Shown: positions 1-10,971, counted from the first letter of the stretch. The stretch: 36,418 nt of DNA from an uncultured Senegalimassilia sp. (GCF_902464545.1 NZ_CABQJR010000025.1:1-36418); one strand, 5' to 3'. The notes: generated by a model not told the origin, from the letters alone. Translations and numbers: made by a program.

Positions 1-108
1 CAGCGCAAGGCTGCGGGAGGGCAGGGCGTCGCGCTCGCGGAGGGCGCTTTTCTATGCGCGGAGGGCGGCGGCATCGCGCCGGGCCCGCGCGCCGCATGCG
101 CCGAGAAG

Positions 109-140
109 GCCCGCAGGGGAGGTTCCCTTGCGGGCTTTTT
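109..140 (+). terminator. Rho-independent terminator of an upstream gene
   Basis: An 11-bp stem (109-119 pairs with 125-135, one G-U pair) with a 5-nt loop is followed by TTTTT at 136-140. It should end transcription of a gene lying mostly or wholly left of the window. Bases 1-108 are GC-rich and open in more than one frame, but I cannot identify a protein there, so the upstream gene is not called. Confidence 0.8.
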
Positions 141-410
141 GCGTTTTGAGGCTGTCCCGCGGGCGCGGGGCACTGTACGCCGCCTATTTAGCTTTACGGG
201 CCCTCGGCGCGGTTAGACGGTGGCAGCTTGGTCTGCGCTTTCTCGGCACTCTGCGGCATCGAGTGGGTTGAGCCCCGGACTTTGTCCGTCATGGCGGCGG
301 CGCTATGTCCCGCGTTTGTCGGAGGGTCTCGGCGTATATGCTTCTTCGAGTCGTATCGTGTCTATCTTGCTGTTGGTTTGTGCGGTCGGTTCTGCGATTA
401 GCTTTTTCGG
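141..410. other. Gene-free stretch before tsaC
   Basis: About 270 bases between the terminator and the promoter-like element of the next gene. The only open frame, from a GTG at 220 running to 471, has no ribosome binding site, no recognisable domain and overlaps the tsaC start. I see no tRNA fold, repeat or riboswitch. Confidence 0.5.
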
Positions 411-419
411 TGCTACACT
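411..419 (+). promoter_or_regulatory. Putative extended -10 promoter of tsaC
   Basis: TGCTACACT has the TGn extension plus a TAnAnT -10 hexamer. It lies 48 bases before the ATG at 468. No clear -35 box is seen 16-18 bases upstream. The same TGC-TAnnnT form recurs before glyA, dnaE, the PEBP gene, the M18 peptidase gene and galU. Confidence 0.45.
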
Positions 420-467
420 TTTTGGTGAATGTTTTCGACAGCTGATTTTTGGCATTTGGGGGTTTGC

Positions 468-1076
468 ATGACTGTGGTGGTGGACACCTTGGAGGATGCT
501 GCTTTGGCCTTGGCCGACGGTCGAGCTTGCATATTCCCGACTGACACAGTCTATGGCGTGGGTGTTGCGGTTCACGCAGCGTCTGGTCCGGATATTCTCT
601 TTGATGTTAAGCAAAGGGATGCGGGGAAGCCTATCGCTTGGCTTGTTGGGTCGATTGATGATTTGCAACGGTATGGCAAGAATCTTCCGTCAGCTGCCTG
701 TAAGCTTGCTCAGCGGTTTTGGCCTGGAGCCCTTACCGTTATCGTTGAAGCCTCGGATTTAGTGCCGGCATCTTATCGATCGGAGTCGGGCACCATCGGG
801 CTCCGTATGCCTGCAAATGAAACCACGCTCGCATTGATTCGCCACGTAGGGAGCCCGCTTGCCACGACGTCTGCCAACATTAGCGGTAAAGCTGCGGTGT
901 CTCGATTCGAGTCGCTCGATGCGGAATTGCTCGCAAGGGTGGGGTGCGCCTTGCGTGATCCCATCGAATCGTTGCACAGCGGCGTGGCATCTACGGTTAT
1001 AGACTGCACTGGCGGAGGCTTAAGGATGGTCCGCGAAGGCGGAATCTCCTTTGAGGACATTGCAGCTCATTCATAA
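468..1076 (+). CDS. tsaC: L-threonylcarbamoyladenylate synthase (TsaC/Sua5/YrdC family)
   Basis: Makes threonylcarbamoyl-AMP from threonine, bicarbonate and ATP, the first step of the t6A modification at position 37 of ANN-decoding tRNAs; cytosolic. The 202-residue product is the short, YrdC-only form without the C-terminal Sua5 domain. Family motifs are FPTDTVYGVG (residues 23-32), the KxR...KP nucleotide-site signature (48-55), PGALT (86-90), GLRMPAN (111-117) and TSANISG (134-140). I chose ATG 468 because GGGGG lies 5 bases upstream and the protein then begins a few residues before the first conserved strand; an in-frame ATG at 429 has no good ribosome binding site. In many bacteria this gene sits next to prmC and near rpiB, glyA and the atp operon, which matches this neighbourhood. 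Confidence 0.93.
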   Translation: MTVVVDTLEDAALALADGRACIFPTDTVYGVGVAVHAASGPDILFDVKQRDAGKPIAWLVGSIDDLQRYGKNLPSAACKLAQRFWPGALTVIVEASDLVPASYRSESGTIGLRMPANETTLALIRHVGSPLATTSANISGKAAVSRFESLDAELLARVGCALRDPIESLHSGVASTVIDCTGGGLRMVREGGISFEDIAAHS

Positions 1077-1169
1077 GGATTGCGTGGGTAATGTTTTTGA
1101 GCAGGCGCGACAACATATGCGGGTGTACTATCGGCTTTGCAGGCATCTATCAGTGGAAGGCGTAGATAC

Positions 1170-1607
1170 ATGAATATCAGCATTGCAAGCGACCATGCAG
1201 GTTTTGATCAGAAGCAGTTGCTGGCTGCGTACTTGAAGGAACTTGGTCATAACGTTATCGATCGCGGGCCGGATTGCGATGATCGCGTCGATTATCCGGA
1301 TTTCGCCAAGGTCGTTGCCAATGATGTTGTCGACGGCGAAGCTGAACGCGGGGTGTTGGTGTGCGGCACTGGCATCGGCATGGCTATCGCCGCAAATAAG
1401 GTTGATGGGATTCGTGCGGCAAATATCGTGTCTCCCGCCTTCGCTGCGCTGTGCCGTGAGCATAACGATGCAAACGTCATCACGCTTTCCGGTCGCTTTG
1501 TCGATCTGTCGGCCAACAAGGAGATTTTGAAGGCGTTCCTTTCCACCGAGTTCGGCGGAGGACGTCATGCGGGTCGTGTCGAGAAGATCATGGCGCTCGA
1601 GGGATAA
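1170..1607 (+). CDS. rpiB: Ribose-5-phosphate isomerase B
   Basis: Interconverts ribose 5-phosphate and ribulose 5-phosphate in the non-oxidative pentose phosphate pathway; cytosolic. The 145-residue product has the LacAB/RpiB family length and motifs: SDHAG at 7-11, the catalytic-base cysteine in VCGTGIG (Cys65), and REHNDAN with His98 and Asn99 in the phosphate/ring-opening site, followed by GR at 108-109. This Cys form separates RpiB from LacA. ATG 1170 is preceded by GGAAGG at 1155-1160. A TACTAT box at 1126-1131 could be a -10, but I see no well-spaced -35. A strong hairpin follows the gene at 1633-1667. Confidence 0.94.
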   Translation: MNISIASDHAGFDQKQLLAAYLKELGHNVIDRGPDCDDRVDYPDFAKVVANDVVDGEAERGVLVCGTGIGMAIAANKVDGIRAANIVSPAFAALCREHNDANVITLSGRFVDLSANKEILKAFLSTEFGGGRHAGRVEKIMALEG

Positions 1608-1632
1608 TAGCGGCAATCAATGGTTTCGCTCA

Positions 1633-1670
1633 CGGAAAACGGTCGACGTTTCGTCGGCCGTTTTCCGTTT
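1633..1670 (+). terminator. Terminator hairpin after rpiB
   Basis: A 15-bp stem (1633-1647 with 1653-1667, one G-U pair) and a 5-nt loop. The 3' arm contains TTTT and is followed by TTT. It separates rpiB from glyA. Confidence 0.75.
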
Positions 1671-1732
1671 AAGGCCGTATCGTTACCGGATGATTGCGAG
1701 GATGTGCATACCCTGTGGGGTTGTGCGGTATG

Positions 1733-1741
1733 TGCTAGAGT
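1733..1741 (+). promoter_or_regulatory. Putative extended -10 promoter of glyA
   Basis: TGCTAGAGT lies 38 bases before the glyA ATG. It has a TGn extension but no convincing -35. The implied leader of about 30 bases is too short for a glycine or SAM-type riboswitch. Confidence 0.45.
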
Positions 1742-1779
1742 ACGGTTTGTAACGATTCATCAATAGGAAGGGTGTCCTC

Positions 1780-3036
1780 ATGGCTATCGATCATGTGAAG
1801 CAAACCGATCCGGAAGTGGCAAGCGCGCTTGGGCAAGAGCTGTCTCGTCAGCGTTCGTCCGTCGAGCTGATCGCATCCGAGAACTTCACGTCTCAAGCCG
1901 TGATGGAAGCTATGGGCAGCGTTCTCACGAACAAGTACGCCGAAGGTTTGCCGGGCAAGCGTTATTACGGCGGTTGCGAGAAGGTCGATATCGTCGAGAA
2001 CCTTGCACGTGATCGCGCTTGCAAGCTGTACGGTGCAAAGTACGCGAACGTTCAGCCGCATTCCGGCGCAAATGCCAACCTTGCCGCATATTTCGCTACG
2101 GTGAAGCCGGGCGATACGGTTATGGGCATGAGCCTGGACAACGGCGGTCACTTGACTCATGGCAGCCCGGCGAACTTCTCCGGCAAGCTGTACAACGTCG
2201 TTTCTTATGGCGTTGATCCGGAAACCGAGACCATCGATTACGACGAGATGGAGAAGCTGGCGAAAGAGCATCAGCCTAAGCTGATCGTCGGCGGCGCCTC
2301 CGCCTATCCGCGCATCATCGACTTCGAGCGCATGGCCGAGATCGCGCACGAGGTGGGTGCTTACCTTATGGTCGATATGGCCCATATCGCCGGCTTGGTT
2401 GCTACGGGCGCGCATCCTTCTCCGGTGCCTTATGCCGACATCGTCACGTCCACCAGCCATAAAACTCTTCGCGGCCCGCGCGGTGGCTTCATCCTCACCA
2501 ACAACGAGGATCTGTTCAAGAAGATTAACTCCGCCGTGTTCCCGGGAAGCCAGGGCGGCCCGCTCATGCATGTTATCGCCGGCAAGGCCGTTGCCTTCGG
2601 CGAGGCGCTGCAGCCGTCTTTCAAGGAGTACATCGACCATGTAGTGGAGAACGCCTCCGCAATGGGTCAGGGTATGACCGATGGCGGCCTGCGTCTGGTT
2701 TCTGGCGGAACGGACAACCATCTGTGCTTGGTCGACTTGACTCCTGCCGATGTCACCGGCAAGGATGCTGAGAAGCTTCTGGAGAGCGTTGGTTTGACGG
2801 TGAACAAGAACACCATCCCCAACGAGCAGCGCAGCCCATTCGTTGCCAGCGGTATTCGCGTGGGCAGTGCCGCCGCTACTAGCCGCGGCTTCACCAAGGA
2901 AGACTTCTATGAGGTGGGCCAGTGCATCGCCGCGACCGTGTTCAATGCCGCCGATGAGGCGAAGCTGGCTGATATCAGGAAGAAGATCGACGCCATGCTG
3001 GAGAAGCATCCGCTGTATCCGGGCCTGGAGTATTAG
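1780..3036 (+). CDS. glyA: Serine hydroxymethyltransferase
   Basis: PLP enzyme that converts serine and tetrahydrofolate to glycine and 5,10-methylene-tetrahydrofolate, the main one-carbon source for thymidylate and purine synthesis; cytosolic. The 418-residue product matches the bacterial family length. Visible motifs are HSGANAN (94-100), the PLP-binding aspartate in DMAHIAGLVA (199-208) and the Schiff-base lysine Lys228 in TSHKTLRGPRGG. AGGAAGGG at 1765-1772 sits 7 bases before the ATG. The gene is followed after about 80 bases by a dCMP deaminase-like gene; both feed deoxypyrimidine synthesis, since GlyA makes the methylene donor and the deaminase makes dUMP. Confidence 0.97.
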   Translation: MAIDHVKQTDPEVASALGQELSRQRSSVELIASENFTSQAVMEAMGSVLTNKYAEGLPGKRYYGGCEKVDIVENLARDRACKLYGAKYANVQPHSGANANLAAYFATVKPGDTVMGMSLDNGGHLTHGSPANFSGKLYNVVSYGVDPETETIDYDEMEKLAKEHQPKLIVGGASAYPRIIDFERMAEIAHEVGAYLMVDMAHIAGLVATGAHPSPVPYADIVTSTSHKTLRGPRGGFILTNNEDLFKKINSAVFPGSQGGPLMHVIAGKAVAFGEALQPSFKEYIDHVVENASAMGQGMTDGGLRLVSGGTDNHLCLVDLTPADVTGKDAEKLLESVGLTVNKNTIPNEQRSPFVASGIRVGSAAATSRGFTKEDFYEVGQCIAATVFNAADEAKLADIRKKIDAMLEKHPLYPGLEY

Positions 3037-3060
3037 CAGTAAGTAAAAGGTATGAATCGA

Positions 3061-3091
3061 CGGCCGGGCAAGGTGTCCTTGCTCGGCCGTT
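3061..3091 (+). terminator. Hairpin between glyA and the deaminase gene (possible attenuator)
   Basis: A 13-bp stem (3061-3073 with 3077-3089, one G-U pair) with a 3-nt loop, 24 bases after the glyA stop. Only TT follows, so termination may be partial. It lies upstream of the preferred deaminase start (3115) and argues against the earlier in-frame ATG at 3052. Confidence 0.5.
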
Positions 3092-3114
3092 CGTGCATGG
3101 AAGGGGAGGGGCCG

Positions 3115-3600
3115 ATGCCCGGGAGCACTGATCGCCGTCCGAGCTGGGACGAGTATTTCATGACGCTTGCCAACGAGGTCGCTACGCGCACCACGTGCCT
3201 TCGCCGCGCCGTGGGCGCGATCATCGTCAAAGATCGCAGAATCTTGGCCACAGGCTACAATGGCGTTCCCACGGGGTTGGCCCACTGCGCGGAAACGGGC
3301 TGCTTGCGTCAACAGCTGGGGGTGCCAAGCGGCCAGCGTCACGAGATCTGCCGAGGATTGCATGCGGAGCAGAACGCGATCATCCAGGCTGCACGTTACG
3401 GTATCAATATCACGGGCGCCTCGATTTACATAACCACCCAGCCATGCGCGGTGTGCGCGAAGATGCTCATCAACGCCGATATCGAGGAAATCATCTACTC
3501 GAACCCCTATCCGGATGAATTGGCGATGTCCATGCTTCGCGAAGCGGGCATCAAACTGCGTGTGTACGATGATGCTATGCAAAATAATGCAAATGCATAA
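3115..3600 (+). CDS. dCMP deaminase family protein (ComEB-like cytidine/deoxycytidylate deaminase)
   Basis: Zinc hydrolase expected to deaminate dCMP to dUMP, the thymidylate synthase substrate; cytosolic. From ATG 3115 the product is 161 residues. It has TGYNGVP (46-52), the zinc ligand and proton-shuttle motif HAE (83-85) and the second zinc motif PCAVC (110-114). The 23-residue insertion between the first strand pair and HAE, containing H58, C63 and H76, is typical of the dCMP deaminase branch. ATG 3115 is preferred because GGGGAGGG lies 4 bases upstream; starts at 3052 and 3097 are also open, and 3052 would place a hairpin inside the coding region. The competence name comEB has been used for homologues, but no competence genes are nearby. 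Confidence 0.88.
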   Translation: MPGSTDRRPSWDEYFMTLANEVATRTTCLRRAVGAIIVKDRRILATGYNGVPTGLAHCAETGCLRQQLGVPSGQRHEICRGLHAEQNAIIQAARYGINITGASIYITTQPCAVCAKMLINADIEEIIYSNPYPDELAMSMLREAGIKLRVYDDAMQNNANA

Positions 3601-3807
3601 AAACTGAACACTATCACGGTTTTGTTAATAAGAGAAAAAGTAGAGCAGGGTAAATGGTAGGCAAAATCGAATAAAAACACGCCGTTTGCCAACGTTTTGT
3701 GGCGATTGCGGAGTTTAGAGGGGGCCTGAGTGGTTCTACGTTATCATTAGCTCTGGTTTTTTATGCGGGAATCTTGATCAACGAAAGGTTTGGGTGAAAC
3801 GCAGGTA
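3601..3807 (+). promoter_or_regulatory. AT-rich leader region of the atp operon
   Basis: About 200 bases between the deaminase and the atpI-like gene, clearly more AT-rich than the surroundings (runs such as TTGTTAATAAG and GAATAAAAACAC). It must hold the atp operon promoter. Candidate -10 boxes are TTAATA near 3626 and TATCAT at 3742-3747, but neither has a well-spaced -35, so I do not assign one. Confidence 0.4.
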
Positions 3808-4089
3808 ATGGTTGCTGCCATCCTTATCGGTGCCATAACCGGTTTTGTCGGCTTTCTGCCGTTGTTCGCAGCTCTGCGTTTGGCTCGGAAGCATCCTTCG
3901 GTATCGATCGCCAATGCGGCGCTTTACGGCCTAGGCGGCACGTTCGTGTCTCTTGTAGTCGTTGCGGTCGCATTGATCGTATGCGCGCTCGTCGCGCGTC
4001 CGTCTGTGTTTCCCTTCGGCATGGCCGAAATCGTTTCGCTTATCGTTTGTACCGCAGCGTACGTGTGGCGTAAAAACGTTGCACGGTAA
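3808..4089 (+). CDS. AtpI-like small membrane protein
   Basis: A 93-residue hydrophobic protein with three likely membrane spans (about 2-22, 38-62 and 70-88 from this start) and a basic C-terminus. It sits immediately upstream of atpB, where many bacteria encode AtpI, a small protein that helps c-ring assembly. Sequence similarity to classical AtpI is not obvious to me, so the assignment rests on position, size and topology. The start is uncertain: ATG 3808 has only a weak AGG just before it, and an in-frame TTG at 3790 follows AAAGG with too little spacing. Confidence 0.6.
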   Translation: MVAAILIGAITGFVGFLPLFAALRLARKHPSVSIANAALYGLGGTFVSLVVVAVALIVCALVARPSVFPFGMAEIVSLIVCTAAYVWRKNVAR

Positions 4090-4128
4090 TGTTGGATTCG
4101 TTTATTGGAAAGGCTGGGATGATCTGAG

Positions 4129-4917
4129 ATGGGCGAGGCGCTCAACAAGTTCGTCGAAGAGGCACGGCACCTCTCCGAAACTTTCGATTCCCACACCGTA
4201 TTCTCTATCGGCGGTTGGGACATCAGCCAGTACACGCTGTATATGTTCTTCATTTTGGCGTTGGTGCTGATGGTCGTTCTGATCGGAGGCCGCAAGCTTC
4301 AGCTGGTCCCGAAGAACAAGTTCCTGAACACCGTCGAGTATGGCTACGACTTCGTGAACACGAGCATCGGCCAGGACGTTATCGGTGAGGGTTTCAAGAA
4401 GCACATCCCGTTTTTGTGCACGCTGTTCTTCTTCATCCTCATCGCTAACGTCGTGGGTCTGATCCCGGGTGCGAAGGCCACCACGGGTACCATCTCCATC
4501 ACGTGGGCGCTCGCAGCCATCTCGTTCGTGTACTTCAACTTCTACGGCCTGAAGACGCTGGGCGTGTTCGGCTACATCAAGAGCCTCGTGCCCTCCGGTG
4601 TTCCCGGCCCCATGGTCCCGATCATCTGGTTCCTGGAGTTCTTCTCCATGGTCATCCGTGTTCTGACGCTGGCCGTTCGTCTTTACGGCAACATGCTGGC
4701 AGGCCATATGGTTCTGGCCGTGTTCTCTTTGGCAACCACCGTGTTCCTGCAGCAGGCTGTTTTCAGCATGGACTTCGTTACCGCGCTGCCTGCTGTCGCA
4801 TGGTTCGTTTTGCTGGTCCTCATGTATGCCATGGAGTGCCTGGTGGCGTTCCTTCAGGCGTACGTGTTCACCATCCTGTCCGCTTCCTACATCGGCATGG
4901 CGGTTCATCCCCACTGA
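4129..4917 (+). CDS. atpB: F1Fo ATP synthase subunit a
   Basis: Membrane stator subunit that forms the two proton half-channels beside the c-ring. The 262-residue product has about five to six membrane helices. The essential arginine is Arg184 in LAVRLYGNMLAGH, equivalent to Arg210 of E. coli. The last helix carries MECLVAFLQAYVF, with Glu236 near the proton exit path. The sequence ends in MAVHPH. It is the first core gene of a canonical B-E-F-H-A-G-D-C operon. GGAAAGG is 15 bases upstream of the ATG, rather far, so translation may rely partly on coupling. Confidence 0.97.
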   Translation: MGEALNKFVEEARHLSETFDSHTVFSIGGWDISQYTLYMFFILALVLMVVLIGGRKLQLVPKNKFLNTVEYGYDFVNTSIGQDVIGEGFKKHIPFLCTLFFFILIANVVGLIPGAKATTGTISITWALAAISFVYFNFYGLKTLGVFGYIKSLVPSGVPGPMVPIIWFLEFFSMVIRVLTLAVRLYGNMLAGHMVLAVFSLATTVFLQQAVFSMDFVTALPAVAWFVLLVLMYAMECLVAFLQAYVFTILSASYIGMAVHPH

Positions 4918-5040
4918 TGCGCGGACCGGCGGTCAAGCCGCCACCCGTTATGTTTGGCACCACAGCTGACATGAGTAGATCAGCTTGGGCATATTGGCAT
5001 GAGCACGGAGAAGGCTCCGGGTTCAACGAAGGAGGTAATT

Positions 5041-5253
5041 ATGGAAATCACGCTCGCTGCGCTGAAGGTCGTCGGCTATGGCCTCGCCGCCATCGGCCCC
5101 GGCATCGGCATCGGCGTTGCAACGTATGGCCTGTGCGTGTCCGCTGCACGCCAGCCTGAGATGAAGGGCACCCTGATGGGCTACTTCTTCATCGGCGCTG
5201 CTATGTCCGAGGCTCTGGCACTGCTGGGCCTGGTCCTCTTCTTCATTGGCTAA
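5041..5253 (+). CDS. atpE: F1Fo ATP synthase subunit c
   Basis: Forms the rotor ring that carries protons. The 70-residue product is a two-helix hairpin with the GPGIGIG glycine motif in helix 1, the polar loop ARQPE (36-40) and the proton-binding carboxylate Glu57 in GAAMSEALALLG. Positions that bind Na+ in Ilyobacter-type rings (Gln in helix 1, Ser after the Glu) are Ile and Ala here, so proton coupling is expected. ATG 5041 has a near-perfect AAGGAGGT 4 bases upstream; an in-frame ATG at 4999 would add 14 residues but lacks such a site. The 123-base gap after atpB contains two small inverted repeats, and the strong site fits the high copy number needed for c. Confidence 0.97.
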   Translation: MEITLAALKVVGYGLAAIGPGIGIGVATYGLCVSAARQPEMKGTLMGYFFIGAAMSEALALLGLVLFFIG

Positions 5254-5305
5254 CAGGTTTTCGACTCAAGCAAGACCTATAAGCTAAGGAAAGGAGGCAA
5301 GCGAG

Positions 5306-5914
5306 TTGAACGTTAAGAACAAAGTGCTCCGTGGTTGCGGCAGCGCAGCCGTCGCATTCGGCGCGGCAAGCGCTATGCTTCCTGCTCAGGCATTTGCCGA
5401 TGAAGGCAGCGGCGTTGCGGCTATCCTGCCGCAGATGGATGAGTTCATCCCCATGCTCGTTGCGTTCATCATCTTGTGGATCATCCTGGCGAAATTCGGT
5501 TGGCCGCTGTTCGAAGGCATGCTTGTCAAGCGCGAGACCAGCATCAAGGACGCTCTCGAGCAGTCCGAGAACGCTCGCGTTGAAAGCGAGCGCGTGCTCG
5601 CCGAGTACAAGCGCCAGCTGGAGGAAACCAAGGCGCAGTCTGCGCAGATCATCGCCGACGCCAAGAAGACGGGCGAGGCTGTCAAGGCCGATATCACCGC
5701 CAAGGCCCAGGCTGAGGCTGCCGGTATGATCGAGAAGGCCCATGCTGCCATCGAGGCTGACAAGAAGGCCGCTATCGCCGAGCTCCAGGGTTCGGTGGCC
5801 GACCTGTCCGTCGCCGTGGCTTCCCGCCTGATCGGCGAGGATCTCAACGATGACGAGCACCGCAAGATCATCGAGCGCTACGTGAACGAGGCGGGCAGTT
5901 TCAATGCCAACTAA
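5306..5914 (+). CDS. atpF: F1Fo ATP synthase subunit b
   Basis: Peripheral stalk subunit that links subunit a to the F1 head through subunit delta. The 202-residue product starts at a TTG, supported by AAAGGAGG 8 bases upstream. Residues 1-31 look like a signal peptide: basic start, alanine-rich core and an A-x-A site before Asp32. The true membrane helix is about 47-66, followed by a long charged coiled coil (about 75-190). Standard b subunits have only the single anchor, so the leader is notable. The stop codon overlaps the start of atpH by 11 bases, indicating translational coupling. Confidence 0.95.
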   Translation: MNVKNKVLRGCGSAAVAFGAASAMLPAQAFADEGSGVAAILPQMDEFIPMLVAFIILWIILAKFGWPLFEGMLVKRETSIKDALEQSENARVESERVLAEYKRQLEETKAQSAQIIADAKKTGEAVKADITAKAQAEAAGMIEKAHAAIEADKKAAIAELQGSVADLSVAVASRLIGEDLNDDEHRKIIERYVNEAGSFNAN

Positions 5915-6475
5915 CCGCCATGTTCAAAAGGAAAAGGTTGCAACCTATGCATCCGTTCTGCTAGATGCCGCTTTGGCGGCCGGTGGCCAGGATGCGGTGC
6001 TGGAGGTTCGCGACCAAGCCGAGCGCATTATCCGCATTATGCGTTCGAACATGGATCTCTCTAGCTCTTTGCAAGACAGCTCTTATACGCCCGAGCAGAG
6101 GAACAGCCTTGCGCGTAACGTGTTCGCGCAGGCACATCCGGTCCTTATCGACGTCTTGGCCGTCATGGCCGAGCGCGGGGACTTCGCGTTGCTCTCGCGC
6201 GTATGGGAGAGCTACGGAGAGCAGGTCGAACGCAAGCTGAACGTCACCGTGGTCGACGTAACCACCGTCGTGCCGCTCGACGATCACCTGCGCGAGGTTA
6301 TTACGAAGAAAGCCGAAGCCGACTTGGGCACCAAAGTCGTATTGCGTGAAAGCATCGACAAGTCCCTGATCGGCGGCATTTTGATGAGCGCCAACGGCAA
6401 GCGAATCGACGCCAGCATGACGTCGCAGCTTGAGGCAGCTCGCAACGTGCTGAAACATTCCACAGATGGAGGTGA

Positions 6476-6482
<7 letters not shown>
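5904..6482 (+). CDS. atpH: F1Fo ATP synthase subunit delta
   Basis: Caps the F1 hexamer and ties it to the peripheral stalk. The 192-residue product has an N-terminal helical domain (about 1-110) and the conserved C-terminal section, in which KLNVTVVDVTTVVPL is followed by a helix and the family signature IGGILMSANGKRIDAS. It starts inside the end of atpF and its stop overlaps the atpA start region, as in other tightly coupled atp operons. Confidence 0.95.
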
Positions 6483-8047
<1,565 letters not shown>

Positions 8048-8058
8048 GGTAGGTAGAG

Positions 8059-8961
8059 ATGCCCAACCTTCACGACATTGAAAGGCGTATCGGCTCCGTC
8101 TCCTCGACGAAGCAGATCACGCGTACCATGGAAATGGTTGCTGCTGCGAAGATCCGCCTTGCCGGTGAACGCGTGGCGGCGGCTACGCCGTACGCCGAGT
8201 CCATGGTCGAAATGTTGGCCAACGTTGCCAAGCGTGTAGGTGGCTCCGAGAATGCGCTGTTGCGCAAGCATGACGAGGTCAAGAACGTGCTGATCGTCGT
8301 CGTCGTGTCGGACCGCGGTCTGGCCGGCGGCTTCAACAGCAACGTGCTGCGCCAAGTCGATCGTTTGATGAAGAGCAAGCAGGCGGCCGGCGCTGAGGTC
8401 AGCGTCGTTGCCTGCGGCAAGAAGGCCATCGGCTATTACACGTATCGCCGTGTCGAGCCGGTCCTTGCCTTCGCTGGCCAGTCCGCCGACCCTACGGTCG
8501 AGGAAGCGGACGAGATCGCCGCGTATGCGGTGGATGCTTACGCCAACGGATCGATCGACGAGGTCATCGTGGTGTACAACCACGCTAAGAATTCGGCAGA
8601 GCAGCAGCTTCGCGAGGAGTTGCTGCTCCCCGTCGACACGTCGGCCTTCGAAGCCGCTAAGGCTGAGACCGCTGACGAGTCCGCGGGCGAGAAGCTTGAG
8701 GGCGATGTGATCTTCGAGCCGAGCCCTGAAGCTGTTCTTGACCAGCTGCTGCCGGCGTATGTTCGCACTACGCTGTATCATGCGCTGATCGACTCGGCAG
8801 CTGCTGAGCAGGGCGCACGCCGCAACGCCATGATGTCGGCAACGGACAATGCCACCGAGATGGTTAACACGTTGACCAGATTGTATAACCGCGTACGCCA
8901 GGGCGCTATCACGACCGAGATTTCGGAAATCGTCGGTGGCGCTGCTGCTTTGGAGGATTAA
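8059..8961 (+). CDS. atpG: F1Fo ATP synthase subunit gamma
   Basis: Central rotor shaft between the c-ring and the alpha-beta hexamer. The 300-residue product shows the N-terminal helix signature TKQITRTMEMVAAAK, the Rossmann-like middle with VVVVSDRGLAGGFNSNV, and the C-terminal helix with MSATDNATEMVNTL. Residues about 195-225 form a charged insertion rich in Ala, Glu and Lys. The gene lies 11 bases after atpA and its stop abuts the atpD ATG with no gap. Confidence 0.96.
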   Translation: MPNLHDIERRIGSVSSTKQITRTMEMVAAAKIRLAGERVAAATPYAESMVEMLANVAKRVGGSENALLRKHDEVKNVLIVVVVSDRGLAGGFNSNVLRQVDRLMKSKQAAGAEVSVVACGKKAIGYYTYRRVEPVLAFAGQSADPTVEEADEIAAYAVDAYANGSIDEVIVVYNHAKNSAEQQLREELLLPVDTSAFEAAKAETADESAGEKLEGDVIFEPSPEAVLDQLLPAYVRTTLYHALIDSAAAEQGARRNAMMSATDNATEMVNTLTRLYNRVRQGAITTEISEIVGGAAALED

Positions 8962-10416
<1,455 letters not shown>

Positions 10417-10417
10417 T

Positions 10418-10687
10418 ATGGCTAGCTTCAAGTGCGACATCGTCACGCCTGCCGAGAAGCTTGCAGCTTGCGAGGTTGAAATGGTCGTCGTCCCGGGCGT
10501 CGAGGGCGAGATGGGCTTTCTGGCCGGTCACGCTCCGCTGGTTTCCGTGCTGGCTGATGGCGAGATCCGCCTGACGCCTGCAGAGGGCGGCCCCGTGCAG
10601 CGCTACGAAGTCAAGGGCGGCTACGTGCAGGTTACCGACGACAAGGTGATCATCCTTGCCGATAGCGCAACGCCTGTTGCTGCATAG
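10418..10687 (+). CDS. atpC: F1Fo ATP synthase subunit epsilon, short form
   Basis: Rotor subunit next to gamma. The 89-residue product covers only the N-terminal beta-sandwich: the opening CDIVTPAEKL, the core VPGVEGEMGFLAGHAPLV and the end KVIILADSA. Typical epsilon subunits run to about 130-140 residues with a C-terminal helical hairpin that can inhibit ATP hydrolysis; that part is absent. The stop is followed by 87 bases and then a strong terminator, with no sign of a frameshifted remainder. The gene starts one base after the atpD stop and closes the operon. Confidence 0.95.
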   Translation: MASFKCDIVTPAEKLAACEVEMVVVPGVEGEMGFLAGHAPLVSVLADGEIRLTPAEGGPVQRYEVKGGYVQVTDDKVIILADSATPVAA

Positions 10688-10774
10688 CCTGGGTGTTGGC
10701 TTGAACATCTGAACCCGCGGCCGCTGGTGCGACTGCTGGCAACGCGACGGTCGTAACCATCGGCTGTTCACTTG

Positions 10775-10807
10775 AAACGGCCCCCGCCGAAAGGCGGGGG
10801 CCGTTTT
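10775..10807 (+). terminator. Terminator of the atp operon
   Basis: A perfect 14-bp GC-rich stem (10775-10788 with 10793-10806) with a GAAA tetraloop, ending in TTTT. It is the strongest signal between atpC and dnaE. Confidence 0.92.
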
Positions 10808-10872
10808 GCGTATGGCGGCATGAAACCCCGCGCGAAATCCATCGTTTGTTCGAACACACGTGCGCTAAAGGC

Positions 10873-10881
10873 TGCTATCAT
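10873..10881 (+). promoter_or_regulatory. Putative extended -10 promoter of dnaE
   Basis: TGCTATCAT lies between the atp terminator and dnaE, 90 bases before the dnaE ATG. The hexamer is close to TATAAT and has the TGn extension. No clear -35 box. Confidence 0.45.
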
Positions 10882-10971
10882 GAGGAACCGGAAAACCCTG
10901 CTTCTGTCAATCGGCGTCCAGCCTGACCGAAGCGCAGCACATCAGCTTGCGAGAAGATTCGAGGCGCATAC

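Noticed and set aside
220..471. Open frame of 83 codons on + with a hydrophobic segment
   Set aside because: GTG start without a ribosome binding site, no recognisable family, covers the tsaC promoter-like element and overlaps the tsaC start.
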